From NCBI GenBank assembly GCA_963513935.1, contig OY740769.1, positions 72,619,712 to 72,683,711 of the forward strand: DNA of 64,000 nucleotides, read 5' to 3'. This document shows, one piece after another, positions 46,949 to 60,600 of this stretch (the first letter of the stretch is position 1; the number at the start of each line of letters is the position of its first letter). This DNA is from Aphrophora alni (Eukaryota > Arthropoda > Insecta > Hemiptera > Aphrophoridae). Under the pieces are notes generated by a model. That model had not been told where the DNA came from, ran no database searches, and saw only the letters and a program-made list of their open reading frames with translations. The position numbers and the translations under genes were made by a program.

Positions 46949-48672
46949 CACCTAAGTACCTTAAGGACCATCCACACATTCTTCATCTGTACCTAAGCAT
47001 CATAAGGACCATCCACACATTCTTTATCTGTACCTAAGCATCATAAGGACCATCCACACATTCTTCGTCTGTACCTAAGCATCGTAAGGACCATCCACAC
47101 ATTCTTCGTCTGTACCTAAGCATCATAAGGACCATCCACACATTCTTCGTCTGTACCTAAGCACCATAAGGACCATCCACACATTCTTCGTCTGTACCTA
47201 AGCATCGTAAGGACCATCCACACATTCTTCGTCTGTACCTAAGCATCTTAAGGACCATCCACACATTCTTCGTCTGTACCTAAGCGTCATAAGGACCATC
47301 CACACATTCTTCGTCTGTACCTAAGCATCATAAAGACCATCCACACATTCTTCGTCTGTACCTAAGCATCATAAGGACCATCCACACATTCTTCATCTGT
47401 ACCTAAGCATCATAAGGACCATCCACACATTCTTTATCTGCATGCAAGTACCATAAGGACCATCCACATATTCTTCGTCTGTACATAATTATCACATTCT
47501 TCGTCTGTGTTTAAGTACATTAAGGACCATCCACACATTCTTCGTCTGCACATAATTATCACATTCTTCGTCTGTGTTTAAGTACAATAAGGACCATCCA
47601 CATATTCTTCGTCTGTGTTTAAGTACAATAAGGACCATCCACACATTATTCGTCTGTGTTTAAGTACAATAAGGAACATCCACACATTCTTCGTCTGCAC
47701 ATAATTATCACATTCTTCGTCTGTGTTTAAGTGCAATAAGGACCATCCACACATTCTTCGTCTGCACATAATTATCACATTCTTCGTCTGTGTTTAAGTA
47801 CAATAAGGACCATCCACATATTCTTCGTCTGTGTTTAAGTATAATAAGGACCATCCACACATTCTTCGTCTGCACATAATTATCACATTCTTCGTCTGTG
47901 TTTAAGTACAATAAGGACCATCCACACATTCTTCGTCTGTGTTTAAGTACAATAAGGACCATCCACACATTCTTCGTCTGTGTTTAAGTACAATAAGGAC
48001 CATCCACACATTCTTCGTTATGTGTTTAAGTACAATAAGGCCCATCCACACATTCTTCGTCTGTGTTTAAGTACAATAAGGACCATCCACACATTATTCG
48101 TCTGTGTTTAAGTACAATAAGGAACATCCACACATTCTTCGTCTGCACATAATTATCACATTCTTCGTCTGTGTTTAAGTGCAATAAGGACCATCCACAC
48201 ATTCTTCGTCTGCACATAATTATCACATTCTTCGTCTGTGTTTAAGTACAACAAGGACCATCCACATATTCTTCGTCTGTGTTTAAGTATAATAAGGACC
48301 ATCCACACATTCTTCGTCTGCACATAATTATCACATTCTTCGTCTGTGTTTAAGTACAATAAGGACCATCCACACATTCTTCGTCTGTGTTTAAGTACAA
48401 TAAGGACCATCCACACATTCTTCGTCTGTGTTTAAGTACAATAAGGACCATCCACACATTCTTCGCCTGTGTTTAAGTACAATAAGGACCATCCACACAT
48501 TCTTCGTTATGTGTTTAAGTACAATAAGGACCATCCACACATTCTTCGTCTGTGTTTAAGTACAATAAGGACCATTCACACATTCTTCATCTTCACGTAA
48601 TTACCATAAGGACCATCCACACATTCTTCGTCTGCATGTTAATACCATCATAAGGACAATCCACACATTCTT
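46949..48672 (+). repeat. 41 bp minisatellite with 448 bp higher-order repeat
   Basis: About 40 units share AAGGACCATCCACACATTCT then TCGTCTG. In 46949 to ~47453 the variable part is TACCTAAGCATCAT. From ~47454 on it is TGTTTAAGTACAAT. In the second part short 26 bp units (CACATAATTATCACATTC...) are interspersed. A block of this mixture is repeated with an exact 448 bp offset: the CACATAATTATC units near 47696, 47765 and 47870 recur near 48144, 48213 and 48318. Reverse-strand frames of 66 and 86 codons recur with the same offset and simply translate the repeat. The units are directly tandem with no unique spacers. Confidence 0.97.
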
Positions 48673-48732
48673 AACACAGACATTTAAAAATTGGGTATAC
48701 TGATCTTTTGTGCAACCTAGTCCTATACACCT

Positions 48733-48853
48733 GATAGGAACGACGAAAGAGAGAAATTTAACCCCAGATTACACGATAGATTCAACTAGGGTCCTTGGGA
48801 ATTACCAAGCTCGTACTCACTAAAGCTACCATACTCCTGAGAGTGTGACCATT
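48733..48853 (-). repeat. dispersed ~200 bp family, copy G (worn)
   Basis: Reverse-strand copy just beyond the minisatellite. It shows CCTGATAGGAACGACGAAAG, TTCAACTAGGGTCC, CCAAGCTCGTACTCACTA and a degraded 5' end. Its 3' part is absent. Confidence 0.6.
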
Positions 48854-51800
48854 CAAAAACCCAGTGGTACAATCCTCGAATATCTATAATACAAATAACG
48901 AATGTTTTCTGGAATGTTTATCGACATATTTATATAGACCAAATAAGTTAAATGAAGTACAAATCATATAAGAACTTTAAGTACATTATATAGACTATAT
49001 AAATTAAATAGAGGATTCTAATTATTTTAAGAAAATTTCATAACGTTATATAGATTAATAAACTCAATTGAGGATTCTTGCTCCATTGTAAAACTCAAAT
49101 GTAAAACTTGCTCAATTACTAGATCTGACCCAAAACGAAAGCGGTGAGTGGAGGTGTTTCATGAAATTTACGAAGATTAGTTATTTAAAATTTAATTGTT
49201 AAATACAGGAATATTTAAGGCTAAACTTATTCAATTTGTGGTTTTTTCATATTAAATTTTTTTTTATTATAAAGTTGACATTTACAATGACTCATTTAGT
49301 TTTATAAATCTAAAATATCAAGTTGGTTGATTTTACTGGATATAATGTGCATACAACAGTCAATTTTAGTTTTCACTATAAAGAAGAATATAAAGACCAA
49401 CTGTCTGAAGTTTGAACTCCTATACAACTTTTTAATTTTTTTAGATTTTAAGAAAAATACGTTTAATTTTATGGAGATTTTAAATAAAACAATGGAAATT
49501 AGCACCATTCCACTACAACGTGTACACATAAACTTCATTTTTTGACTATTAAATTGCTAATTGAATCTTGTTTGCAATTTAAAGTTATTCAATAGAAGGA
49601 TTAGCTTCTTCACAAAATGCTGTGACTTCAATCGTATTAAGGATTATAAACACCGACTGGTCGTGTATACTTTGCACGCATGCTTACAAGATGCTAAGTA
49701 AATATGCAAGACGTAATGGCTGTGGCATTTCACTATTAATGTTGGTCTAGGTCTTGGTTCGCGGAGGGTGGGTGGACTCGTTCAAGGTCATAACGTTGAC
49801 TTCCCATTGTGTGCGCATGCGCTCTAACAGGTCTTCGCGTCTCGTGCCTGGCCTGATCCAACAAAGGATCAACATTTGTCGTCGATTAAGTAGTTCAGAC
49901 ACCGAACGAAGTATTGTGACTGCAAAATCACAGATTTTTCAAAAATTATAACTGGCCTCGTAGCTGTGCATACATAAAACAACTTTCACTTAAATTTTGG
50001 ACGAGTCAATTTTTGTCAAAATCGTATTTTATAAAATTCTTACGATATGAAAAGTAAGGAACATTCCAAGAGAAATTGTGTTACACGTACAGAATGACAT
50101 TTGCCCGGAGATTGAATTTGTGACATTTGCACTTAGAAATAATACTAGAAAGTACATAACTTAACCTAACCTATCCATTCATTCCCACTGTCCTCATCTT
50201 ATAGTATTCAGTCATACTAAAATTTAAATATATAGAAGGCATACTTAGTTAAGAGGAGGTTGTGGTAAAATGTCACAGCTCAATCTTTGACTCACTTGGA
50301 ATTATAAGGTTACTTCCAAGCGGGTGTGCCATTTAAAAAGTGGTCAATTATTGGGTTTTTTGTAATTACCATACTTACCTACTATTATTTATGCAAGGCT
50401 GGTTAAATGAAAGACCGGTTATTTCGATAAAATAATGGAAATCAACAATATTTGTTGAAAGATATAACCTACGTATTTCGAGTTATTATCTCAATCTTGA
50501 TAGTGTATCCCAACGATAAGGGAAGGGAACTGCTAAAATAATACGAGAGGGTTCTTGCGATCAAACTTGAGGCTAAACAACACTTTCAAAAACAATTTCT
50601 GTGAAATAAGGTTTCACTTTACATTTCAATAAACACTTTATGGTTTTGTTCACCAAGGAATATAATATTGAGAGAGGAGTGTCAGCTTCAACTACGACAG
50701 TGGCAGTTGACTAGACGTTTAAGTTTCTTGCAGATACAATAACTGTGTCCTAGAGAATGAATTAGGAAAAGTCATTAGCGTTGATGATAAGCCACTGGAA
50801 AGTTATTGCCAGTTGATAAAGGGTGCTGTGCCATTTCGGGACAGTAACCTTTAGAACAAATTTCCTTCACTCTTTTCTTTTATCTTCATCAGTTACGACC
50901 CATATTGGAAAAACCTTTTGTGCTACGGAACATCGGAAAAAATTGATCTTACGTGGTCTGAAAACGGCAAAAACTACATAAAACCCATTTTACAAATTTC
51001 AAATCTTCTTTAAAACAATTTAGAAACATATTTTTATGAAAATCAGATAAAACCTACAACCGTTAGAAAAACTACACATACCGTACATAAATAAAATTTC
51101 GAATAAACCCTTCCAAAGCGTGTTCTAGTGGTTAAATTTTACCAGAGTACGGCTCCAATATCTACAAATCCAATATGAAGTTAGCTAAGAAACGAAAGAA
51201 TTTGTTCCATCTAAAAAATCTAATTTAGCTGGTGTGCTGGTAACGGGCAAATGAAATGAAAAGTGCTATTATGTATATCGGGGCAGGGGCAGGGCAGATA
51301 GTTGGGCGGACATATGACCTTTGCAGTAGCACTCTCGATCTCAATGTCGCGCGGATGGTTTTTTTTCTTCCAAACCAGTTTTTCAGGTCCTCTCCTCGTC
51401 TATTGCAAATATTTTGTACCGACAGTTTGTAGCGAAATCGAATCCGTTCCCGGAATCTTTTATTTCAATTCTCTACGAGGGTTTTCGCTTTTCGGTATGT
51501 TGCAGTCTCCACCATCTATCTCTTTTCGTGGTCTCGGGTCGCAGTTTCTACAAGTCATAGAATATCTATGGTTTAAATTAGTTAATTAATATCTTTATTA
51601 GACATATAGAATTGAGCAATGACTAAAGGCTCTACAGACCCAACCGCCATCTTGTTTTTCTCATTCATGAGTATAATGTTAATAGGACTAATAATTATTG
51701 AAATATCAAGATTAATAAAGGTTAGAACAATACAAATCTTTGTGGAGTAATCTTTTTAATTTGATGCAAAATTTTAGTTTATTTTGACTTAAGTTGTTGG

Positions 51801-54800
51801 TGAAAGTTAGGAGAGTTTGTGCACTCTTTGTAGTAAATATCAAAAATATAAAAAAATTGTATCATTTAGATTGAATTAGCTTCTAAATTAAATTAGTTTC
51901 CATACTATTGAATACAGTATGACGGAAAAAAAAATTCTCTTTATAGTTGGAGCATGTCTGCGTGAAGTTATCTTTTCAATTCACTCCTGTCGAAACCTAG
52001 CATCTCATAACAAGACATTTTGAATGTCAGGAAAAGTGTAATAAATAGTTTTAATTATCTTAACTTGCAATACAACAATATTGTAGATAGTTGGACGGCG
52101 TTTATATGAAAAATGTGTTTGGAGAGCTCCGTTTAAACATCGGTCAGCTGTGATTTTGGAGTGACTCAACGCAAATACGTTTTAGTATAGCTATACTGTT
52201 TTATAGTTATCTAGAATTTTAAAATAATCATTACTTGATCTACTTTATTGATGTCCCGACGATACTATTTAAAATGCTTATCATACTTTAAAGATGTACC
52301 ATAGAATACTATTTAAGATAATATTTACAACCCAGTCTTTTAAAATGATTATCACAACCCCTTCTCCTTTAAAAACGGGTCAAGTATTTAAGATACTTGA
52401 GTTGTCCCCTTCCCACAGCTTTCGGGTCGTATTGGGCTAACAAAATATTATACATAAAAAGAGAGTCTATACCCAAACTAGGATTCCCAAAGTTTACATG
52501 TTTTAATTCTAGTTATTAAGAAAAATAGAGAAGAAGCCTTGGACTTACTATAAACATGTTAAAACGTTGTTCTAGGAAGCATAGTTCCAGTTTTAGGTTT
52601 CTTCATTATGACAGCTCACATTATTATCTTATAGATATATTTCTTCTTTTTTTTTCCAGTGTTTGCCATTGTACCAATATCGTACATTATGAGATCGTTA
52701 TTTTAGCGCTTAAGTAGATATAGTGTCTTTAGTGGTCGATAGTTTAATGATGAAGGTTGACAGTCTTAGATCTTCTTCTATTTATAGGATTCGTCGTAGG
52801 AGCTCAGAATTTCCAGACATAATTATAAAAAACCATTTAATAATCTCCTCATACCACGTTAGTTATTATTGAGAGGGTTTTAAAATATTTAATAAAATCA
52901 AAGAGAAAATCTTCAACAAATTAGTAAAACCAAACAAAAAGCCATAATTTGTGCTGACTGTCAAAATGTACAGACATTTACAGACATGTACAAAACAAGA
53001 AGACGTTTCAAAGCCAAAATGGCTGTAGATTAGTTAAATTATGTTTTATTTGGCCGACATTTTGCTAATACTCTTCTGGAGAAAACAAATTTTATAAGAA
53101 TTTTTGAATTATAATATATCTATTTTTAATATTTTTTTAAATAGATTTATAAGTAAATATGCTTTTTTCTACTTGCATATTTTTATGGACAATATCCTTA
53201 CGTCTTTTCTTATTATTTACATACATAATCAATCTTCTCTAATATGCTAAAAAACCTGATAATCTATAATGAATGACAGGAAATAGATTTTTAATCTAAC
53301 TGACATTATCTGCCACTGCATTTTTCTGAAGAGGTTCTGTGGAATGGCTGTCACTTCTATTTTTACAACTATCTTCAATTCAATCTTCAATGCATGCAGT
53401 TTTTAAACCCAATTTTAAAAAACTCCGAAAAACGATCACACGAAAATTTGGGAATTGTTCATCATAAGGACGCACAATACAATCAATTTAACAGCTAGAT
53501 TGAGCCTTAAAACTGAGATGATATCAGATAACTCGCAGGACAAAACACCGTTACGGTAACAGCTCTCCTACAGTTATTCCCTTTCATAGTTGAATACAAA
53601 TCTGTTTTTAATATTATTTATTTTGTTTATAATTTCGGTAGAAACCTAAACTTTGATAGACATTTGTTTTGACCATAATTGCTATTACCTACAATTTCAA
53701 TCAAATCCAAACGATTTTATAAATCGACAGCCATTTAAATATTAAAGACCTCTGCGAGACATTATGTACTTAAACATATGCTATCATTTTGTTTAAAATT
53801 GACTAATCATTTAACTTAAAAAATCGACGACATTCAAGTGCAATATTAAGTTGCATACCGGTTGTTTCCTATACAGTTTGGTAATAGACTACATTTGACA
53901 ATTTTCAACTATAAATATAGATCATAATACCTCTATTTTTATGAATAATTAGATGACGAAATCAAAACTTTTGAAATCTTAGTTCGAGAAGGCTCTATTT
54001 TGTTTACCCGCCTTTTGGAGGAGTTGCTGGCGAGGGTCAACTCAAAAAAAAAAAACAGAGTAAAGAGGTTGCGTGATGCATCATTTTAGTAGTCTTGAAT
54101 AACAGAGAAATTTGGCGAAATTAACATAAATTCCGTTTATCCAATCCAAAAAAGCGGCCTGTCAAATTTTCAAACAGATCTCTGTAAAAGCATTTTTCAT
54201 ATAAAATACAGAGAAACAAGCAAATTATTATGAGTTTAATACACTTTTTGGAATATTGGAAATTTGGAAGTGATATGACGTAAGAAAGTATTTGTAAAAT
54301 GAAAATATTATTACTTTATTTATGTAAGAAAAAGAAAATTGATTACTTACAATTTTCAGAAAATTTAAAGGGTTCTAGATAGACAGAAAATTGTAGTTTT
54401 CTGTACGTTATGTATGATCATAAACAGAGATAATCTAAGAATTGTTTATCGTGTTTAATACCCTCTAATCGGGCGCCATTGTAATTTGTTAAACACAATT
54501 ACGTTTTATTTTCGTCATTTTTCTCTACTGATCAATATCTTTAAGTAACTATTTAAGATATTTGGGATCCCCCCCCACAGCTCATTCGGGATGGTGTTAT
54601 TTATAACAAGTAGGATCTATAATTTGTTTAAATTATTTATTTTTATATTAATTATTATAAAAATAGGAGGGAGTGTGACTGTGTAAATTAAACATTTGTT
54701 CTAAAGCTTAAACTACACTCAAACTTTTCTTTTTATTCAATATTAGATGACATTTCCCTCGAGGTTTATAATTCATGATATATGTTCTTTTAAAACTATT

Positions 54801-56543
54801 TGTTTCCCTTGTTCACCCCATAATGAAGTGTAACTAGGTACTCACGAAATAACCGTTCATGAGTTTGCCTTATTCACTGATTCCAATATGTTCCAGCCAA
54901 TGTTATGAACGCAATAGAAGTAACGTATTTAGTAGTGAAACAGTTGCGCGTGCCAATGAAATGTTGAGAGAGTAGTCTTCCCTGTGCCATAAAGTTCCAA
55001 AAGGAACAGTTGATACAAAGTCCCCAACGAACTTCCAAATAATGTTACAGAAAACCATCGAGGATACCAGGCTTAAGGAAAATCCTGATATATGATAATC
55101 CATATTACAAGTCTCAGAGGCTATTATAATATAAATAACTTGCTGTCACTATTGATTGTTTATTTTTTATATTTTGAAGATGAAACAACATATCCCAACA
55201 CGTGTGGAAAGACAAATTTCCGACAGTAATACAGTGTCAGTGAAAACAATTCCCTATCTCTGGCCAACACTTCCAAATTTATTACATTTGTGATTCCAAT
55301 ACTAGTGTTTCTTTTACTTGATGTAATAGAGATCAAAGGCCGGAGACATTCAAAATTCGTTGCCTGTGTTCTCGTAAACAATTTGCAAGTTGATTTAAAG
55401 AGAAAGTGGCACAGTATCGAATTTCCAAGTCATTGAGACAAACTTATATTAATTTGATTTTTAACTACTAGACACTGATTCTTTAGAGAAAATTACCTCA
55501 CCAAAGATATTGCTTTTGTAGCCATTCTCATGGTGAGTCTTAGACCGGACACAATCAAATATGCATAGATCATCTATCGAAATGTCTGTCTAATTTTCAC
55601 CATAATGGGTACTAACTTTGGCGTTTACTGAATATTGTGCTTGGGACATTTTCTTTAGCTAAAATAAGTCCAGTCCTATAATTCCAAAATCAAGAATTAT
55701 TACAAGCGAGGTAATACGTTCTAGTAGAAACTGTAAAACAAGAATGACTGGTCCAAATTTATGTTCAGAGTACACAAAAACGTGGAAATGTAAAGGTCCA
55801 ATAACAATACACACAAACCCGATATCTTTTGTTATCTCATAGTTTTTTATGTATACAAAAATCGGGCTGCATACCACATAATTAAACTATCTAGGTAAAA
55901 GTATAGTGAAAATTTCATGGAAATCAGTTTATTCGTTTGTGCGTACAGACTAAACACACGTGTAAACACCCTCTGATTTTTGTGGATTTGTTGTTAGAGC
56001 TAAAATAATAGTTTTCAAGTTTTTATCCGAAATTCCGATTGCCGTCTACAAACCATGAACAACGTCAACCAGTACATAAAATTCTATACAGAACAGTTTG
56101 TTTATTAGCTAATTTATCAATCTATCGTTCATAATTTAATTTTTTTAAAAATGAATTTGATAAAAAAGTACCAAATAAAACTGGATGTTTATTTCAGTTC
56201 TTTTTAGTAGATTTTCCACACCAAATACAGCAAACTAATTTGATTTTTTAACCAATTGAGTATCTTTTAGTAAAATCTAGAATCCAAAGACAAAGTATTT
56301 TTATAGCTTAACCTAGACCTAGTTTTTCACAACAATGTTTACATGTAATCTGTGCGCTTTAAACTTTGAATACGTCATTATTTGAAACTAGATTAAAGAG
56401 GACGTCTGCGTTTCTTCCTCTTTGTATAAAGCAAAATTGTTATTGTTTAATTTACGTTTAATTAGGTATAAATTTATTACTAATCCATATCCATTAGTAA
56501 CATTTCATATTTTATATTAATTTAAGTTTTTATAGATTGTCAC
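48854..56543. other. 7.7 kb AT-rich spacer, no firm gene
   Basis: No recognised gene or full repeat copy. A GC-richer patch with GCGCATGCGC lies at 49745-49920 and could be a promoter, an exon or a repeat remnant. The 95-codon frame at 51302-51589 has no Met and no domain. A recurrent motif fragment (TTCATGGAAATCAGTTTATT) lies at about 55914-55933. Confidence 0.45.
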
Positions 56544-56939
56544 TTGCTGAATTCATTTTTACGAAACGTAGCAATTCGGAAAGCATTGTTGTTAGTGTGT
56601 GTGGGGGGGGGGTATCAATATAAACTTTCACAAAACAAATTAGTCTTTAAAATAAGAAAGAATAAACGAAAACGCCTATATTATTCTCAACATTTAGTTC
56701 TGTTTAGTTTTTCTCTTATTTATTTTAATTACCCCAAACACAAAGGAAGCGATAAGAAAGAACCCCCGAGACTGAATGTTATAAGTCAGAAGTGTAAGTC
56801 AAAAATAACTGATGACGATGTGGTTTGCAGTAAAAAGAGGAAAGACGGGAAAGTTAATCCCAAATATCCGTTCAGGATTTCAATAAACTTGGAAACATAT
56901 TCCTTTGTGTTAAAAATAAGTACATATAGAATCTTATAA
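56544..56939 (+). other. 131-codon open frame, doubtful
   Basis: The longest + strand frame not explained by a repeat. The first half is AT-driven. The second half, from about 56745, is charged and more protein-like (KKEPPRLNVISQKCKSKITD then SKKRKDGKVNPKYPF). A pyrimidine-rich tract ending CACAAAG precedes this half, so an exon starting near 56748 is conceivable. A strong donor-like GTAAGT lies inside it at about 56794. No domain is recognised and the first Met is not supported. Its length is near what chance would give once in a window this size. Confidence 0.25.
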
Positions 56940-57409
56940 ACATTTTACGAAATTTGTTGAGAATTTTTTAAAATTCGGCCAACTAGATCATCACAAGAAA
57001 ACTTAACAAACAGTGTAAAAGATTTGTACTACTTTTCTACCAAAACAATAATAAATTGAATAATTTTTGTGCGGATGTTTATGCGTTCGATCACACTTGC
57101 CCAAAGAACTCGGGCACTACATTCATATAATGGAAGTTTGTAGCCTACTGAGATTCATTTAAATCGGTTGAGTTACGATTTATTCAAATTATCGTGTCAC
57201 TCATCAAAGATAAAGACGCTCGGTCGCTACGCTTCCTAGTTACAAATACTTACTATTTTATTATTTTGGGGCGTATTTCGACATAGACAGAATTTAAAGT
57301 CTAGCTGTGTTCGAAGCTCTCGTAGCGTTCAAGTCTCACATAAGGTAAATTCACCATCGTAAGTATATATCGATTGTCCTGTGAGAATGCCAATTAAATT
57401 TCTTTGTGT
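56940..57409. other. AT-rich spacer
   Basis: A copy of the short recurrent motif (TTTAAATCGGTTGAGTTACG) lies at about 57159-57178. Nothing else is seen. Confidence 0.5.
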
Positions 57410-57610
57410 AGCGTAGGAAGTGTCGGTGGCGGCCATATTGGAAGGAATGACCCACCAAGGCCGTCACGTGGAGACTGCTTCTTCAAGGTTAAGGTCTACC
57501 CCTCCCCTCCGCCCCCCGACGCATAGTCCAACACCAGTTTTCTGCAACTGGTCCAATTCCGTGTTGGAAAATTGGTTGAATTGCTACACTGGGCAACTAT
57601 CTCTTTGATA
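57410..57610. promoter_or_regulatory. GC/CpG-richer patch, promoter-like
   Basis: In an otherwise AT-rich stretch this ~200 bp patch contains GGCGGCCATATTGG (resembling the initiator-proximal CCAT motif bound by YY1/Pho), an E-box-like TCACGTGG, C-rich sequence, and the palindrome CCAGTT-AACTGG at about 57533-57550. A 62-codon frame without ATG crosses it. It may be a promoter or first exon of an unseen gene or a repeat remnant. The evidence is compositional only. Confidence 0.2.
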
Positions 57611-60600
57611 AAACCAGAAATCGAAATAAGACCGATGGGTCCTGGTTAGGTTAGATCACATATAATGTCCCTACTAAAGGCTCGATAACACGGAGTAAGA
57701 TAAAAATATCTATCTTCGCAGACGACTTTACTTAATATATCAAACATATTAGCTCAGGAACATTAATTACGTAAGGGTCGGCAGGACGTAGCAGGAATCT
57801 TCCAGGATGAACACTTCCATCTTAACTACACGCCAAATTCTGCTCCCACTAAAACAGAGATCCCCCCCCCCCCTAATCTAAATCTTATTGGAGTTAATTT
57901 CTTAGGATGGATTTAAATTCCAAATATAATCTTTTTTTTACATTTTTTATATACTTACAATTAAAAAATTAATCTTACTTTATCAGATGTTTAAAACTCA
58001 GTGATCATAATATACAATAGACTTCCCTTCCTTTTAAATTGATACTTTGTAAGGATACACAAAACTTTAAAGGATGCAATAATAACTTTTTTTAGAAATT
58101 GTTAACGGTTATAATAGCTAATAGCAATAACTTAACTCCGTAATGGATAATTAATTACGGTTATGGTAATGTTTTATGGATTTCAGAAAAATAAATAACT
58201 GATATCTTAGAAAATGTATTGCTGTTTAAAATTTAGTAGGAATTATAATTTTCTCACGATTTTAAGGTAGTAATTAAAATTCATATTTAACATTATTCTT
58301 ATGGGGTTAAAACCCAGATAGATCCGGGGTATATCACAACAAATCAAACAAGAAAGAAACTACACATATTTATTTAGGGTCTCTCTCAAACATTACGGCT
58401 GCACACATTGAAGAAGTCAATAGCTGCCATTGTGATAATTAACCAACAATGCCATTTCTCAAAAGCTTTTACATACCCAAAATAGATTTGTTACATTTTC
58501 TCTTAGATTTGAGTACTGTTTTCGTGAGATTTCTACTTAACTATAAACAAGTGTTTTACTATTGCTGGCTTTATTTAGTACACCAGATATGGCAATCACA
58601 TAGACCCCACGTACATAGAAGATAAAAACCTATTAAATTGATAAGATTGTGACCACCAAGCTACTGTAACCGATGCGAACCAAAGTAATGGTGAGTTTTA
58701 TTAATAGATTTGAAACAGCAGAGATCGCAATAAGTGGAGGCCTACAAGGAAACATGAACAACTAGTGAGTGGAGAACATAGCGAGTGGAGAGTGAAGAGT
58801 ATCGCCAAGCAGTAGCAAAAGATAAACAACTCTGTTTTGATGCCAAAAATGTCAGGATGGATTTCTGCGTGCATGGATGATAACTGACCGGGGAAAGCGG
58901 TGTTCTGTTTTAACTCAACCATCAGCATTTGTTTGTATATTTTGTACGTGTGGTTTTTGTACGTTTGATTGGTAATTAAGGCTAAAACGTATACCAATAA
59001 TTAATAAATTTAACAATAAGGTTAATTTTTAACTAGGTCGAATGAAGTATGAAAACTTTTTTAAATTTTATTTCCCGTTTTAAACAGTTTCTGCACTGTT
59101 TCAATGCATGGATGCAGGTGCACCAACTAAGAATAAAAACGACCGTTACCAACATTTAAATATAATAGTGTAGACAAGGCATACCGAGCAGTCGTACTAA
59201 ACAAAGGGGAAAACTTATAAAGCTGACCAAAACATAAAAAGATTCCTCACTCACAATAAGTATTTTAAGGTTTTCATTTACAGTACATGAATTAAAACCT
59301 ATTCGAGTTTCATACAGTTTGAAGAATATCAATTAAATTATTATTTACATAACGGTTACAATGCTTTATTCCACGAGACTTCCTCTAAAACTTTACGTAA
59401 CTTGTATAATTGTTCAATGCGAATTAGAATAAAATATAAACAGTAGTTTGATTATTTACGCTTCCAACGAATTGGGATACCCGTTACTAAAGCTAATCAT
59501 TTAGTCAGTTTCGATCGGTGCAGCAGTGGTATATCAAGACCCCATTGCAAGGCGCGTTAAACTAAACTCTGTGCCTGCTAGACGACACACATTCCTATAG
59601 CCATTCTTCTACCCTTCTTAACCACATCGCTACCAATTGTAGCTTCCAAAATTTCCTCAAGAAGGTAGGAAAACTCTATAAATGTTTGAATTCAACATAA
59701 AACGTTGAAAATGATTATTTCTCCCTGCAAGTTGTGTTTTGTTCCAGTGTACAGTAGTTGTGGTGTTATTCACTGTTTTTCTTACTTTATTAATATTATT
59801 GTGGTCACATCCCGTTAGACTCATAAGTCACATTGAGTTTACAAGAACGTTTAATCGAATAATTATTAATCGTAATAATAATCATCAACAAATAAACCTG
59901 AGCAATACAGCCAGTTCGGAATAAGACTTCATTCACGTTTGGATATTAAAAGAACAAACTCAATATTGATTTCCCCAAGGTTTCGGCCTCGCCGGAACAA
60001 AAGCATTGTATAAGTCAAACTTGTGTAACCATTGTGTAATGATTGTGTAAGTTACAACACAAATTTGGGAACAGGATTTATGAGCAGTGAAGTGAGACCC
60101 GGAGCAATACACTATGATCAATCAATCTTTAGTGATGGTAATATACACATAGTTTACACACACAAATTCATCATTAGGCGTAGTTAAGAGCAGGTATAGT
60201 CTGGTTTTAATCACGTAAGAAATATATTAAATATGTACTTAAATTACTCCTTTAGTAATATTAGAAAATTATAATTCTTACGGGAACTAAAAATCTTTTA
60301 GTATATGGTTATTTTTTATCAAAACCATAAAATATTGCCGGTAACCTATTATCAATGCATTACGAAACATATTTATTACTATTATAATCTATAACGATTT
60401 CACTTCTACATACTCTAAACTAAGCGTATTCTTTCAAACTTTTAAAATTAATAGAAATTTGTTTTATATTGAGGTGACGACGCTAATTTCACTGAACAAA
60501 TGCCCATTATAACACTAATTATATCTTTGCGAAAGTATTTTATTTATTATCGTTCACTGTAAACCGTGAAATTGTTAGATGCAGAAAGCCTGCATTCTTG

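Noticed and set aside
47578..48416. Reverse-strand frames of 66 and 86 codons repeated twice
   Set aside because: They translate the 41 bp minisatellite. Exact recurrence with a 448 bp offset reflects the higher-order repeat.
46949..48672. Possible CRISPR-like array of regularly spaced repeats
   Set aside because: Units are directly tandem, there are no unique spacers, and the sequence is eukaryotic in character.
51302..51589. 95-codon frame rich in Phe and Ser
   Set aside because: No ATG at the start, no domain and chance length.
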